This document shows, piece by piece, positions 38,201 to 53,260 of a DNA stretch of 64,000 nt. Both the position numbers and the translations under genes were made by a program. The notes under the pieces are model-generated. The model worked only from the letters and a program-made list of their open reading frames with translations, did not search any database and had not been told where the DNA came from. This stretch comes from Datnioides undecimradiatus. Taxonomy: Eukaryota > Chordata > Actinopteri > Lobotiformes > Datnioididae. Each line of letters starts with the position of its first letter. Within the stretch, counting starts at the first letter, position 1. The DNA is taken from positions 1,640,001 through 1,704,000 of the forward strand of contig WARS01000031.1 of NCBI GenBank assembly GCA_008933995.1. Reading direction: 5' to 3'.

Positions 38201-41200
38201 CCTCTGTTAATATAAGCACAACATGTAACGCTGTTACTGTCTTATTGTCATCATCACCTCATACAACATCACAGCTACTTTGCACTATTTATCTGAGGTT
38301 AAAATGTCTTAAAATACCCTAATAACATCATGGCATATCTTATCTGACAACTTTATAGATCCTTTTCTTGGCAGACATTTTGACATGTCATGAAAAGCAC
38401 AGGTGTAATTAATGCCATTAAATTAGCTGCTGTGCACAGTGGATCACTGACCTGCTTGCTTAATGTGACACTTGAATGCAACCAATCTTCTGCATGTCTC
38501 ACATGTGCGCCAGATGTCAAAATGTCAAAAGGTCTATTGTTCCAAAATGAATAAATTTGATGCTTTTATATTTTAAGCTAACACATGTATATTATTATAA
38601 ACTGTGCCTATATTTCCAGTACTGACAGCCGGTGAAAGTTTCTCTTCGTGCTAAATAATGACTTAATATACAGTAAGTTAAAACATGGCGTTTAGTAACA
38701 GCATTCTCAGTGGGGAATAAGGAGGCGATGGTGCATCAAAGTACTTCCTGTCTCATAGAAATTCTCAGCACATCAAGCACCAAATACAATTATTATACAT
38801 CAGTTGAGAGTAAACAACCAGAGGTTGGATTACCAAAATGATGAAATCACTGAAATGGCATTGTGATGGTTATTACCCTTTGTCATAATTTTAATGGGTT
38901 TCATTAGGCTCAGTTTTGTTTCAGAGTGCCAACTTTCATGTCGTTTAACTTAGTCTGTGCACAAGTCACAGGTGGAGAGTTTAAATTCTTGTTGCAAATT
39001 ACAGAGTAAGACAAAGCAGCTAAAAACGCTTGATGTCAGTCATAGTTATGGGTGCTGAGAGAAGGTCAGTCTATAGAATAACTTGGATGTAATGGTTATG
39101 AACAACAACGGCAACCCTGAGCACCATCATAGAAATGCCAAATTGCACGCCAGTCAGTGTGTTGTTCATTCACACGATAAACCACTGATGTGTAGAGTAA
39201 CATTAGGCTTTGTGATCAAAGGATGCTGTAACCCCCCTCCCAGCACCCCTACATCCTGCATTCATGGTTAAAGTACAATAGGTGCAATGTGTTCTTGTAA
39301 TCATACTGTGTATGTATGGTTTGCAGATTTAATAATAGCACTAGTCCACATTGTTGTTGTATTACAATTACAAAGAAACTATTGATCAAGCTGAATTTAA
39401 GAAGAAGCCCTAAATATACAAGAATACTTTTTTCCTGAGGATTATTGCCATGATGTGCGATGGTTTGAGGGTATGTAGTTTAACAATATCTGATCTACAT
39501 CGGGGCTAGAATGAGCTACATGTAGAATGGTGTTGCGTGTTGAGTCATAAAAATGAAATACTTTGATGTTATCAGCAGGGTCCGGGGTGAATTCAGCTGG
39601 ATCGGAGGGAACGAGATTGAGACGTCACTCCATCCCACTACAAAATAATCTGTACTGACCTTCTGTCACTTTGGTCCCAAAATGTGTTTGAGTCAGCTCA
39701 GACTCTGTAGCCCAAACAGGCTGAGAGCAGAGGAATTACATAACCCCTCAAACTAGAGGAAATGACTAATTTGTTGCAGATGACAACAGCATCTATTATT
39801 TGTCTAAGAAAAGTCAGCAATGGGAGACAGTTGTAACAACCGTGAAAAATGTCTGGGATTAGCAACAAATGTAGTGGTTGTAAAGTGGTTGTGTCCTTTT
39901 CCCTTTGGAGCAATGCATTCCTGTTAGAGCAGAATCTGAGAGGATGGACATCCATTATCTCTGGTGCTGTGGAGGTAGAGAGAGAGGATTATCTGACTCC
40001 TGCAGGTTTAGCTGGCATCCCACAGTTTTCAGACATCAAGATCCATCTCCCAACTGTCGATCAGAGTGTGGCGCGTGTCTCCATTAGCACCTTGTGGCAG
40101 ATGTTTTCCATCCACCATCCATCGCTTAGTGTCACACATCCTTAATTGGGCATGGTAATTAGCCAATCACACAATATTAAGTGTCCTATTTGTGGAAATG
40201 CGGTTGCCGAAAATGAATAGTTATTGATTAGCAACACTGACATTCAACTTACTCCTTTTCGCACATTAGCCTAGCATTGATTGCTGGCGGCACTTCCTGT
40301 GTGCAATACTGAGAATCGACCGGATTCTTAATGTGCGGTCCAGGCTTGACCATTAGAACCATCCATTATCACGCTCGCCATCCACAGGCTTGTCACTAAG
40401 GCCTGGTGGGAAATTGGCAGGCAGACATGATTGTGACTGTGAGGCAGAAGCAGATTTAGGTTCTCTAGTTTCTGTCAGCAAGCTGTTGCATAATTAATCG
40501 ATTATAGCCTATACTGTATGGGAGTGTTGCAGCTTAGAATATGTATGAGTGCTCTTTTATGTGTGAGCGTTAGCCTGCTGTTTTGTTTTGTGTCAGCCAC
40601 AATATGTGCATTTTACAAAACGCATTAGGTTTGTGGATTAAGCTTTGCCTTTCAAGTGTTGAGCCTATTGTTGTGTGTTTTTGTGTTCTAGGGTTGTCAC
40701 TTAGAATTGAATTAAAACATTGATCTTTAGCCTGTATCGAATATTTATTCATCTCCTAGCCCGATCACAGGGCTTTTGGGCCTTATTTAACCCCCACCCC
40801 CCCCGTCTTTCCACCCTCTTTGCGTGGAGCAGACCATGCACAAGAGCTTCATTATACATCCAGAGACCAGTGTGCCTGTGCTGGTTTTCTGATGCAAGTT
40901 TTCTTTGTGCAAGCTAATGTGTGGAAATTTGATTGATGTTATAATCCTTGAGATTTCAGTCTTGGTTGATTCATGGTTACTTATGGTAACAAGAATTGCG
41001 GAAAGAAGGTTTCTAAAAAACAGAAAATGACTTTCTTGTTTTGGAGAGGCATGTTTGATAAAGATTGTGTCATTATGTTATTGTTGTCTGTGACAAAAAT
41101 AGTTTGAATTTCCTGTGACTTTTCTTGTTTTTGGTTCACTACTTTGAGCAAGACGTAGCAGCAGAAGAAAATGTTGGTGGGCATTAGCAGTAACATGGTT

Positions 41201-44200
41201 CTAACAGGGATCAGTGAGACTAATAGCAGTGAGAGAAAATTAAAACCTGGATTACATAATGCATAATTTTTTGTGGGACGTGGCGGACTCCACCGCTGTA
41301 AATGACATGTCATTGCTGAACGTCGCAGAGCATAAATAGTGTAAAAATGGTTTTGTTGATAAAATCTTGAGGATTCTGATTTTGAATACTACTTTATTTG
41401 ACATGCAAGGACTCTCAGACTTATGTGAAACAGTCAATAATATCAACAACTTTGTCGTGATAAATTTAACATGTTTAAAAACGTGTTTTGAACTTTTGGG
41501 GTTAGTATTTAAATTTTATTTAATTTCCACTTTTAAAGCTTTAAAGCATCATATACATATACCATTATCATCAGGATTTATTATTTTGTTCTTTTAATTG
41601 TTGCTATGTTCCTATCAAAGTCAAATGTACCCATTCTTCACCTTCCAGTTGCCTTCTGCCCAAATAGAGACCCGTTCAGCTGTGTGCAGCCTGATTTTAC
41701 CACTTACATCGCTTGTCTGCACAAGCAATCTCTTTATGTTCTGCATTTATGGGTAACCTGGGCTTGCTGGGGGTCCACAGTTTGGAGGAGATCTATCATC
41801 GTAACACAGGTAGGCAGTTTAATAACGCTGCTGTGGGCTCCTGAGAAAAGCCAGGCATTTATTTAATGTAACGTGGGCAATGTTGGGGGGCTGACAGCTG
41901 GTCCAGGCAGGAAAAATGATGTCCTGTTGCCTCTTCCTGCTGGATTCATACAGGACTGCAGCCTGCGAAGGAATGCACTGCCCTAAACTCCCTTTAAAGA
42001 TGAAAGCCTAAATGCTAATTAAGTTTTTGACTTCTAAATTTCTTGTATACGTTACACTATGGGATTATATAATTTACTGCTCCAATCCCCCCATCTACCT
42101 AACCCACACTACCTACAGCAGCATTAATTCGTACAGGATATATCACTGGCTCCACATTAGCTGAACTTAAGCATATATTTTAATACTCTGTCTTCTCAAG
42201 AATTTATTTCTACACTCCTAATAAGCTTTTCCAAATGCCCTTGGGGACATAATTGTTTTTTTTTTTCTAATACATGAAGTGTGACATCCAGATACTGCAC
42301 AGACGGTATTGGGAGACGGTTGGGTGAACAAAAACACACTGGAGACCAGTTTCCACATCCCATGTCCCACATGTTATGTTTAGGCTGCTACTTGGTTATA
42401 GTAACGCTTAGACTACGGTTTAGGTAAAAAAAAAGTAAAAATAGTCAACACACCCCTCTTCATAGTTTAAGTCAACATCGCATTTTTCAGTATTTAACCA
42501 AGGCAAAGTCACAGTAAAACAGAAATTAGAGCATCTTTATCTTCTGTACTGTGGTGTTTTCTGATTGAAAAGGAAAAAGTAGTTGAAATATGTTTTTGCA
42601 ACATTCGGTATCAATGTTTTTTCATTATTTTAATTAAAAAAAAATCCCATGTATAGATAAATGTATTAAGTAAGTTATTTAGTATATGCATGCAATATTT
42701 AGGATCCAGGACTTTGCCACCAAGGTTTTTAGCTTCAGCTATTTTTACAAAGATGGGAACTGGTCCTGTAGCCAAGTCAAACGCAGAACCCACACTGTCT
42801 TGAATATAAACATTGTAATTAAAATCCATAAAAATATGCCACATTTCTGCTTAAATCCACTGCTCAAGCTGACATTAAACAACACATCTAGCATCCAGGC
42901 GTCATCTTCCCACAGTGTTTAAAACATGCATGCCATCATTAACCACCAATATGTGGTAGACTGATTATCAGCGGGCTCATGAACATTTGCTATAAGTTCA
43001 ACTTCACTTTGATATTAATGTCCCCTGCCAACCCCCAATAGCCCAATATGACCAAAAAAACTATTTCAATAAAAAAAAGTCATAATTACACAATAAAGCT
43101 CAGACACAAATGTCCACAAGTTGGGAAATCTTACAAATGTAAAATCATTAAGAGCATTTTATCTGGTAAGACATTATCAGTGGTTTTGATGAATACTGTT
43201 AAACATATCCATTCCATCTATCTTCTCTATCCCTCTATCGAGACTGTTATAGTTGATCATAAGTTCAGTCTTATCTGACATTCATTACAGGAAATTAATC
43301 TTTAGTTTGTGCGACACATTGCTTTGTGTGAACATTACTTTAAAAACATTCTCCAGATATTGAGGAAAAAAGACAGCGATCAGTGTCCTGGTGCAGTCTG
43401 CTCAGCCCATAATAATAACTGCAGTTGAGTTACTATGAATTGTCAAACAGTTTAAACATACCATCCTGCAAACAGGGAATCTGTAAAATCTTATTTTAGC
43501 TCAGGCACCACCAGATTCATCTTTATAGAGCATATTCATTAATAAAACAAGAGGGTTTAAAAAAGAAAAGGTGTCCTCTGCAACTCAGTGCTTCCCAAAA
43601 CAGCAAAGGTGTTTATACTTTGCTTTGCTCATAAATATTTCAAATGAAATTACAAAGGCCTTTTAACACAAATCTGCATCCTGGTATAGAAGGATCGAAC
43701 AAAACAAAGTTTAAATACTCTGAGTTCCTTTGACATTTCATTGTATTTAACGCTCTCAGATGTGTTTGATCTTATGCATAAAATACACTGCATGTTGGCA
43801 CAGTTCACGCAGTGTTTGTCAAGATTTACAGAGTGTTGCTGCAGAATGCCCGCTTCCGCTGTGTGCTGGCTGTGTACACCACTTCACATTGATGCTCCTT
43901 ATTGCGTGGAAAGTTTGCTGTGGCAAGAAGCCCGCTTGTAAATCATGCATATTGGATGAGACATGCAGCAGATGAGCCTGGGCCCTCCAGTCAGGCCTAG
44001 CATTAATTAAATATCAATTGGCCCTGCTTCCGTACCTCATTTCATGCCACATTCACACCTTGTCTGGGCTTGTTGAGGAAAAGTTAAAATGAAAGTTGTG
44101 GCCTTGCAGCTTCATATAATTCATAGCACTGCTTGGTTCAGGCACCATGGTCTTAACACTATGAACTGACTCCATATCTACTGGGAGTGCACAAGAAAAA

Positions 44201-46716
44201 CTTCAGGGTTGGAATAAAACCTGAATAGTGTACAATTTTCTTGTACGTAATATGAGAAACTATTGAAGGTGATTAGTAGTTAGTAGATTGCATCTTTATT
44301 TTGGGAAAATAATTTGATATACTATTTGATATACTATTTTCAACTGAACATAGAATAGATGCATACTCTCCTGTGGCTCATTTGGCCCTAGGTTTTCTAT
44401 ATTTTTTTGCGATGGTTACAGATGTAAGATTTAATGTTATATTGGGCTTGTGTCGCCTGTGAAAACTTATGTATGTTTTCTTGTAGGAGTGCCTGGATTA
44501 AGAACATAATCAAATCAGAGTAATTACACTTAATTGCTGTATATATGGAATCTTGGAAGCCAGAAGGGGGCAAGAGCCAATGTTTGGAGCTCCCAATGTA
44601 GCCAGCAGATATCCGGATATCCAGGCCAAGACTTTCTCTTCTGTACAATGATTATTGTTAACTGTCTGATTAGCAGCTTGGGAATTTCATTTGTTTATCT
44701 GCGTATGAATGTAGATACATTTTAAGGGACGGTATTTAGAAGCTAAATTGTTATCAGAAAACAGCAGATGGATTCCAAGATTGTAATTTGGCCCTTCAGC
44801 TCGCCACGCTGACTGTTTACCCGCATGTAAGCAAAGACAGCTCAAACGTCATTGGTCAATACTACTAGGACTACAAACGGAAACCAGAACACCTCTGTTA
44901 CTAAAATCCCATCCCTAGTCTGTAGCGCTCATATGCAGTCATCTTTTACCGGAGATTTGAATAAATGTATATTTCTCTGTACTGATGTTATCCTGTTGGA
45001 ACCTTATTTGTTCATCACAGCAGAAATTAGTTGTTTATATAAATAAGGATTTTGAAGAATGAAAAAGAAAAGCATTTTCACTTTTTTTTTTCCTTTTTAA
45101 AAATGCATGTGAAAATGTCTGCGGTTTTCCAGCAGAATGCTCAAGCAAGGGTAATTTTTTGGCTGTCACACAGCAACCTTTGTAATGCAAAAAAAACAAA
45201 AAACAACCCAAAACCCATACCAAATGTATGTTTTTCTTCTCAGACTACCCATGTGGGCTTATTGTTTGTCTGGGTCTGATTGTCTGAGAACAGCTCATAA
45301 ATGCAATGCACTTTATGTGCTGATTCCCAAGCTCCTTGAAAAGATATAAGATAAAGCCAACAAATAAACACTGTGATGGATTGTATCAAGAAAGTTTTTG
45401 TATGCCAATTTTTATAGTGGACCAACTGAATCATTTACCTTGTAAGCACTCCATGTCAAGTACTGTATATTTGCAGTTAATGCCCTCAAGCATGTAAAAC
45501 AGTTGTTATTGTCTTTTATGGTTAAAGTAAGCATGCTGTAGGCAATACATGAAACGAAAATCAGGATACATTTGTCACTGTATCAAAAACTATTTGAAAG
45601 TGTTGACAAGCAAAAGATGAACCTGATTAAAATTTGGCTGTCATCTCCTGTTAAACAGTCACTTTGTGCAGTGATACAAGATTGCTCTTTCTATTTCTGG
45701 CACATGTAAGTGCCATCATGCAACAGTTCAAGTTGTCTGCGCTGAACATCCTCACCCAGACGCCTCAGAACAGTGCTGCAGAACTTGGTGTTGACAGTGT
45801 GACTCTGGGGTATGAACCGATGGTGCACACCGGTTTGCTCTCTGCTCTTATTTTAGATCTATGGTGGCCATGATTAGGAGCACAAATGCACTTTTGCAGA
45901 TGTTCATGAGAAGGGTTGTAATGCCTGTGCTATTGATGATTGCATGATGTAATGCAAAATACTGATTGCCAGTTGTTACTCTCACCTGCAACCTTTTCGT
46001 GTTCAGGAACAACAGAAACCATTGCAGAACATTTTGATTACATGTTGTAGTGCATTGAAAATCCCAAATTAGTTTTCTTAACGGAGCTTTATAAATATGC
46101 TTCTATACTAATATGTGAAAGGCATAGGACTGACATATAATCTTGTTCTTTTAACCTCAGTACTCAAACATGACACACATACCTTTGACCAGCCTTGGGT
46201 TCGAGCATACTCTTAGTCATACACTTGAAATAAAGTCACCAGCACTGTTCACCTTGGAGTCCCTTTGATGATGTCTTAGGGATTCCCCTAATCCTTGGAG
46301 GGTAGGGTGGAGGGCACTTTCTCCCTGCTGAGGGGATGAAGCCACTTAATGGATCACAAAGTTAATCAACCGCAGGGAAGCCTGACTGAACTGGAGGAAT
46401 AGGTTGAACCAATAGACCAGAGTCCTCTGGGTCACACAAACACACACGAACACAATCCTCCTCCTCCTTGAAGTCAGTAAATAACAAACAATCAGTTGCC
46501 AGTAGCTAATGTTTTGTACTGGGACACACTAAGTAGGTAAAACTAAAAACTAATATAATTATTAAAAAATAAATAAATAAAATAGCTCAACAAGACTGTA
46601 CGCTACACCCCCCAAAATGACCATACCTCTGACACAGCATCTATGTCTGAACCTGAGTCCATATTTTGCTCAATTAACAGCATAATGGGCTACACAATTG
46701 GTCCAACCAGTCTTAA

Positions 46717-46729
46717 CCCCCCCCCCCCC
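46717..46729. repeat. Poly-C tract (13 nt)
   Basis: A run of 13 C in the intron. Homopolymer of this kind is a likely place for sequencing or assembly error. Confidence 0.9.
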
Positions 46730-49700
46730 AGAAATTGTGCTTACTCTGAATTCAATTGATTGTTGGATTGATTGTTTGATTGTTTTACAGTAATGTTGAA
46801 AGCACCTGCAAATTCTTTCTTAATAAGACACCAATCAATTGGACCACATTTTGAACAACCTCCTCATATGAGCTGCAGTCAGTGGAGAGTGTCTTTAAAC
46901 ACCAGCTTGTCACAAGTAGAGTGATCGATCTCTATACAAATAGATTACAGACATCTCATATTGTCTAGATAAAGTAATCTGATTTTCAGGGTTTTGTTTT
47001 GATAACTGAATCATTGACGCTAGTTTGAAATGTGTATCTATAATAAAACTTGGTAATTGTTTAAGACGCTGTATTGCTTTGGTCTCTTACTTGGCAGGTA
47101 GCTCAAGAAGATCATTCTGCACTGTTGTTCAAGACCTCGGTAGTGCAGATTGAACCTCTCAGGCTTATATAAGCATCTCATCCTCAGGCATTGTAATGCA
47201 TTAACTAGAGATACAGGACTTCAAGGTTTAGTGATGATTTTAGTCTAGACAGTTCTGCTGGCATTTTTTTATATTTAGCCTTCGAGGTCAGTAAAGCTTT
47301 AACGTAGAAATGATCTGTAACCAAAGGATCTATTTTTTAAATTCAGTCAAGTAAAAGCCATACAAAGTCTGTCTGAGTGTTCAGCTCTATCAACGACCAT
47401 AACAAATGTTAAAAAACCTTCAGTCTTACCATTTCATTCACGGCAGCTACACAGTGTCTTATGCTGAAAGTCCTGACCCTGTAAACACTCCACGTCAGTT
47501 GTGTATGTACTTAGTGATGAAGTGTTCGCAGGATTATGATGTTGCAAGGGTGGTTATTCATATGTGCCACGACAAGAAACGCAATTCAAGTAAATACTTA
47601 TTTGTATTCAAAGCTGTAGGATTTGCATATAATTGCCATAATAGTAGCTTAAAGACGCACACATCTGTTCTATCAAGCGTGAAATTTGTTACTCTATAAA
47701 AAGAAACACACATGGGACCAACATGTCCTCTTCTCTTCTTTAATTATTCATTTGATTACTTTCTTTTTAGCAGGCTTTATTATCAAACACCTTGCGTGTC
47801 CCTTTCTTTTGCAGGTTCACTCATTAGCAGTTTAGTTGTACATGAGACTCCCCCACAGGCAGCCAAACCAACAAGTTAGCTTATCACTGATCCTTTAAAA
47901 AATACTCTGTGGAAACACTTCAGATGAAGCATGAATCTCAACTTTTAAAAAACTGCACCACCGTCAGGCAGTTCACACAACAACTGTTTTCCACTCTCTG
48001 GTCATAGTGGGAGGCAGTGAGCCTGTTACAGACATGTCTATGTGATTAAACAGTGGATGAGACAGGCTCAAATTGGTACTAAACATTATGAAACAGAAAA
48101 GAAATCTTGTGGCAGTTGCGAGTGTTGCCCTGTTGCAGGACAGTATTGAAACGTGTGAGAGTAGGTGAGAGGAGGACTGTCAAGGCCATATTGTTTTGGG
48201 GGGACAGACATCATAGTTCAGTGTTTTTTAAAAGATCAGAAGTTATAGTTCATAGCTGCACGTTTCCGAAGTGAGGCAACCAAATCAAACACTTCAACTT
48301 TCATGGGCTCAACCTTACTCAACCTTTACCAAAGGGGTGACAGCTTAACAGTTTAGTGAATCATTTTTATAAACGTTATTTGTCACAGTTTTGGTATAGT
48401 GCCAGCAAGGTATTGCTGTGGTCAGTAGTGTCTCTAATGCATCAGAATTACTTAACTTTTTATCTACTGAAAGCTTAAATATTGTGTCAATGCTGCCACA
48501 ATAAATTCACTAAAACAAGTAATCAGTAATCTAAACAATGTGAATAGTTTCTGGGTATTCAGCAGGCACCTCTGTGTATTTTTTACTTTTCTTTAAGCTT
48601 GGAAAGTATGTGTCTTTATTCTTGAATACACAACATAAATACTGGTGAAACAGGTCTAAGAGTACTGTTATATCAGAAGACAAATGAGGTCAAAAATCCT
48701 TTTTTTTATTCAAGCAAAAACTGAAACCTAATTCCACCAAATACATTTTAGACGAAATAACATAGAGGCTTCACTTTGGAAAGCACAGCTTTCAAAGCGT
48801 TCACTGTTGGTGTTTCCTCTTGAATTGATTTATCAATCATCAATGAATCCCTCAAATTACCTATGAGGACAAGGACATGCAGAGTCCAAAAAAAGCTCTA
48901 GCTGTTTGGTAATCCCCTTGCTCCTGAGCAGCTTCTACAAGATCTTCATCTTCAGTGAGGCGAGCAGCTATCAGTGGCCTAATCACCCATAAGCAATTCC
49001 ACAGCTGGCCTGATGAATTTGGGCCAAACCTTTTGGTGTGTGATCCCAGGGAATAATGCTCAGAGCTGCCTATGTTTATCTAAAGGTTAATGGAAGGTTA
49101 ATAAGAGAGGGAACAGTGCAAATTCAAAAACCTTATTATGCAAATTGTGTTTTTTGAACAGGGTAATATCTGGTTTTGATGCGGTCATGCTCATTAACAG
49201 ATCATCTCTGTACTGGTTTAAACACAGCCACCTTTGAGGTGTAATTTTTAAAAAAAATCTCATTATTTTTGAAGCTGACGAGCTGATTAATCAAACTGAA
49301 ATAATTCTTGATCGAGGTGTTTCATTACAACCTGTCGAACTGACGGTGAGCCGCTCGGCTTAGCAATCTCCTCCTTCTTTTAATTAACTATTGGCTGACT
49401 GTTTGTGCATGCTTGTATATGGACAATCTACAAAGGTGCGCTGCAATTGGTTGCTGGTGCGGTTAACGTCATGCTGAGCTCAGCATCTAACCTGTACACC
49501 AACGCTGTGAGGCAGGAACAGAGTGCGATACGTTCCTCTGATTCTCATTCACAGTCAACAGTTACCAGAAATGCAGCCAGCTGGGAAATTATACACTTGC
49601 CAAAAAACATGCCCACATCTCAAACAGCTGTCAGATTTGATTGATAATTGCAGAAGACATTTCTGATCACGCAAGAAATGTTTTTTTTAAGCATTATAAA

Positions 49701-52700
49701 ACCAAAACCAACTGGGGAACAACTGGAATTAAAATGCAGGAATAAACTTTTTTTTTTTTTTAAATCAAGAGTTGAACTAGCAAAGACTCAGCTAACACGA
49801 GCAACCACAAAAATGATCACTTCTTTATGCTTATGGTGCAAAATCCTAATTGATGCACAGAAATGCATGACATCCCCTTTTTTCCCAACTTAGCCCCGCC
49901 CTCCTCACACCACTCAGGCTAACACCAAACAAAATAAAATAACATAAGATATGTGATGCAAAATAATCATATTTGTTGTAACTTTAACAGAAAATGTAGT
50001 GTTCATGTGGGACTCGCTTAGAAAAAGGTGACTGTGAGAATAGTTTTTCTGGGCCTTTAATTCTGCCATTCATTATTAGGTGTCTCTTTGAACACAGAGA
50101 TAAAACAGCTCGATGAGCTTGTCTGGTTTATGGGGTGAAAGAGGTTGTTGGTTTGCTGCTGCGTGAAGCTGGTTTCAGTGAGAGTTAACTCGGAGGATAT
50201 GAGCTGCTGCTGCTAAAGAAAGGGAAGGAGACAGAGAAGGGCAGGTTTGCAGAGACCTTTACCAGTGCATGTCAATTTGATCAGGCCCGTATGTTTTGTT
50301 TTCCTCTGTGGAAAAAGGAACCACACATAAAAAATTGAACACATCCCTTCCTTTTGTTAACACTCTCTGACTCTATCTGATACAATATTAACAGGGTTGT
50401 TTTGAGCCTGTGTTTTATCACTCGCCAGGAATGAGCATGAGAAATGAAGGTTTTCTTTTTTCTTTTTTTACTTTTGCCAGCTGGATTATTCTTATCTAGA
50501 TTTAGGCAACAATAAAAACAGATTATATTACCACCAACTGTAGTGCATCAGTAGTGCATCCCGAACTTCTAAACTATTTTCATTATCGATCAGACATTTT
50601 GTTTACAAAACAGCTGAAAAGAGTGAAATTATTTATGTGTGATTTATTCAATGATCAGTTTTAAATCCAAAGATATTTACTTTACTCTTGGAAATGGCAA
50701 TGAGAGGCAGCAAATCATGGGCAAATCATGGGCAGGTAGGATGTGTACAAGTCCCTCATGGGACCCTGCCTTCCTTGACTAACTGTAGGCCTGACCCTTT
50801 CAATAAACTGCTGAACTGTCTTTGCTCCTTGTGTGTCTCTGCAGTTGGGTCCATCTTCTCGTGTGCCCTGTTCCTCCACATGGCATAATTGACAAAAACA
50901 ATAAATTGCTTATTAAAGTTGTTGCAATTAATAACATTGACATTAACTGTGCTCTGCGTTACTTATGCAGTAATGTCTGATGCATTACAAGTTTTGTATC
51001 TAGCCTAAAACTTTTTCCAATTCTACACCATGTGTTCGGCAATTCAGCACCTTACTTTTCAGTTTGCCTTCTAGATCCCATAATCCACCATAGCACATGC
51101 TTTATATTTCACGATCTCTGATTTGTTTTTATTGTTCACACCCTGTTTACGCTTGTTAATGTCTTTATACTCATAGGTGCTCTAATAAATAATAATTGTG
51201 TGGTGAGAGAGGTCGTGACCCACACGTTCGTTTAAAATGACGTTAATGGGTTCAAGTTTTTGGCCACCATCATCACAGTAACTGACAAAGTATACATATT
51301 CATTTGAATAATTTTTTCCTCATACTGAGTGCCAAAGATGCTAACTATCAAAACACACTACCTACCAGCACATTACTGTTTGTTTTTGTAACTTTTTTGT
51401 GCAGGTTGAATCTTGGGACTCATTTTGAAAGTTTTAGCCTTAAGATCTACATTTCCATTTCCAGTTGTTGATAACAGCTCAAAGCTCAGGTTTTTTATTT
51501 CCATTACCTGTTTTTTTATCAGCTGTTTGTTTAGATTAGAGTAGAAATATTAAGGTGAGGCCTCTCAGTGAATTGCAGCAATATGCTTGAACACCACTGG
51601 TGTCCTGAAGATTTTATATACATTGTAAATTTAGTTTCCTCTATGACGCAGCAAATTTCTAGGAACAGGTTTATCCGAAGAGAAGGCTGCTAAGAAAAGG
51701 TGTGGACACTGAGCGGATGCAGAGCTTTTGAGTTTTCCAGGCTGATTTGTATTCTGCCTGTGTGTGCAACCTGAGAGTGACTGACTGGCGGTCAGAGCCC
51801 AGTATTGACTACTCTGAGGATGTAATAGAGGCTGGGGTGATGGGATCCAGGACATGAACACTCTCACTGTGGCATGTGCAGCCGAGCTGTACAGGATATA
51901 ACCAAGGCACTTAATCATCCTGCTGGCTCCATGCAGAGATGCACCGCACTCTGTGTTTTAAAATAATGCTTCTGCCTTAAATTAGATTCCATTGATCCTG
52001 CTTTTCTCTATAACTGCACAAACAGGATGGATGCTGGTTTTATTGGGGGGGTCAGACCAGACATTTGAAATAATTTAGCTTTAAGTACAGGAGGTAAATT
52101 AAATCAGACAAAAGGCAGGTTGACCCGATTCAAGGTGATAGGACTATTAAGGGATTGTCAGACAATGTTTATCGCAGGAGAGCACACTTGTGTCTCTATT
52201 TCAGTTATTTAAAACCACACTGCACAGACATCTGCTAATCATCTTACTTTGCCTCACTGATTTATTCTTAATTCAATTACTCTAATGTTTTATCTATTTA
52301 ATCCAAAGTAGCCACTTAACTGAGTTGGAAAACATTGCTTGACGACAGCCACAAAATGCAGCAGCAGATATAAGAAATGCAATAGATTTAACCGTCAGAG
52401 AGTTCAGCTGTCTCTGGACGGCGTCGTGCCTGAGCTGCTGGTTATGAGACGAAATGCACACTTTCTGACCTCTTCATATTTTTGAGATGATGTTGTTAAT
52501 AACAGTATATGTATCTGCTTTAAATGATCAGCTTGGTGATATTTTGTTTATTGAAAACAAAAACCTACAAAGTGCTGCATGTGTAGCCAAAATTTGATGT
52601 GCCTTCAGTTTCCTTCTGAAATGCAAAATTGCGCCACGCTGATCCACAAACATACGCAGACCTGTAGCGATAAGTTCCCCCAGTGTGAACTAATAAGCCA

Positions 52701-53094
52701 TTGAAAGTAGTGTACAACAAGCATAATGTCTGCTAAAATCTACACTGTCCAGCTGTTCTGGGATGTTTTTTTTTTGTGAACATATTCGTCACTTGTTTTG
52801 AACACAGTCTCTGTTCTTTTTGTGATACAGACACAAAAGAAAAAATCTGAAAGTACAGAGCCTTAAGATTGTTGGTTTGGTCTCTTCATGATATTTGTTG
52901 ATAACAACAAACAAGACCAAGAGTTCATGGCGATGGCTCTGTGAGGCTGTACTACACAGCGGTGCTTCAAGAAGAAATAAAACTTCATACAGACAGATAC
53001 TGTGGTGCAACTGCAGCACAAAGTACAGTGCAAATATGTATGTGTAATGTATATAATGTGTAATATATATAGAACTATGAATAAAGATGAGGTA

Positions 53095-53260
53095 AAAGCT
53101 AATACTAGCATACCAACATACTCACATTAACATGTTTACCATGTTCACCATCTCAGTTAAGTGTGTTAGCATGCTAACATTTACTGATTAGCACTGAACA
53201 TTTAGAACAGCTGGTCTGATTGTAATGACATTAGTTCTAGTCATAAAAAGTGACTCAAAC
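53095..53260 (+). repeat. Percomorph dispersed repeat, family A, copy 4 (5' part)
   Basis: It contains 'gtgttagcatgctaacattt', 'gattagcactgaac' and 'aatgacattagtt', matching the 5' portion seen in copies 1 and 3. It is truncated before the sections seen in copy 2. Confidence 0.7.

Noticed and set aside
40981-41313. 110-codon minus-strand open frame
   Set aside because: Hydrophobic, AT-driven, no motif. Judged chance.
51631-51918. 95-codon minus-strand open frame with mixed composition
   Set aside because: Looked protein-like at first, but I found no motif, no plausible splice partner and no known family.
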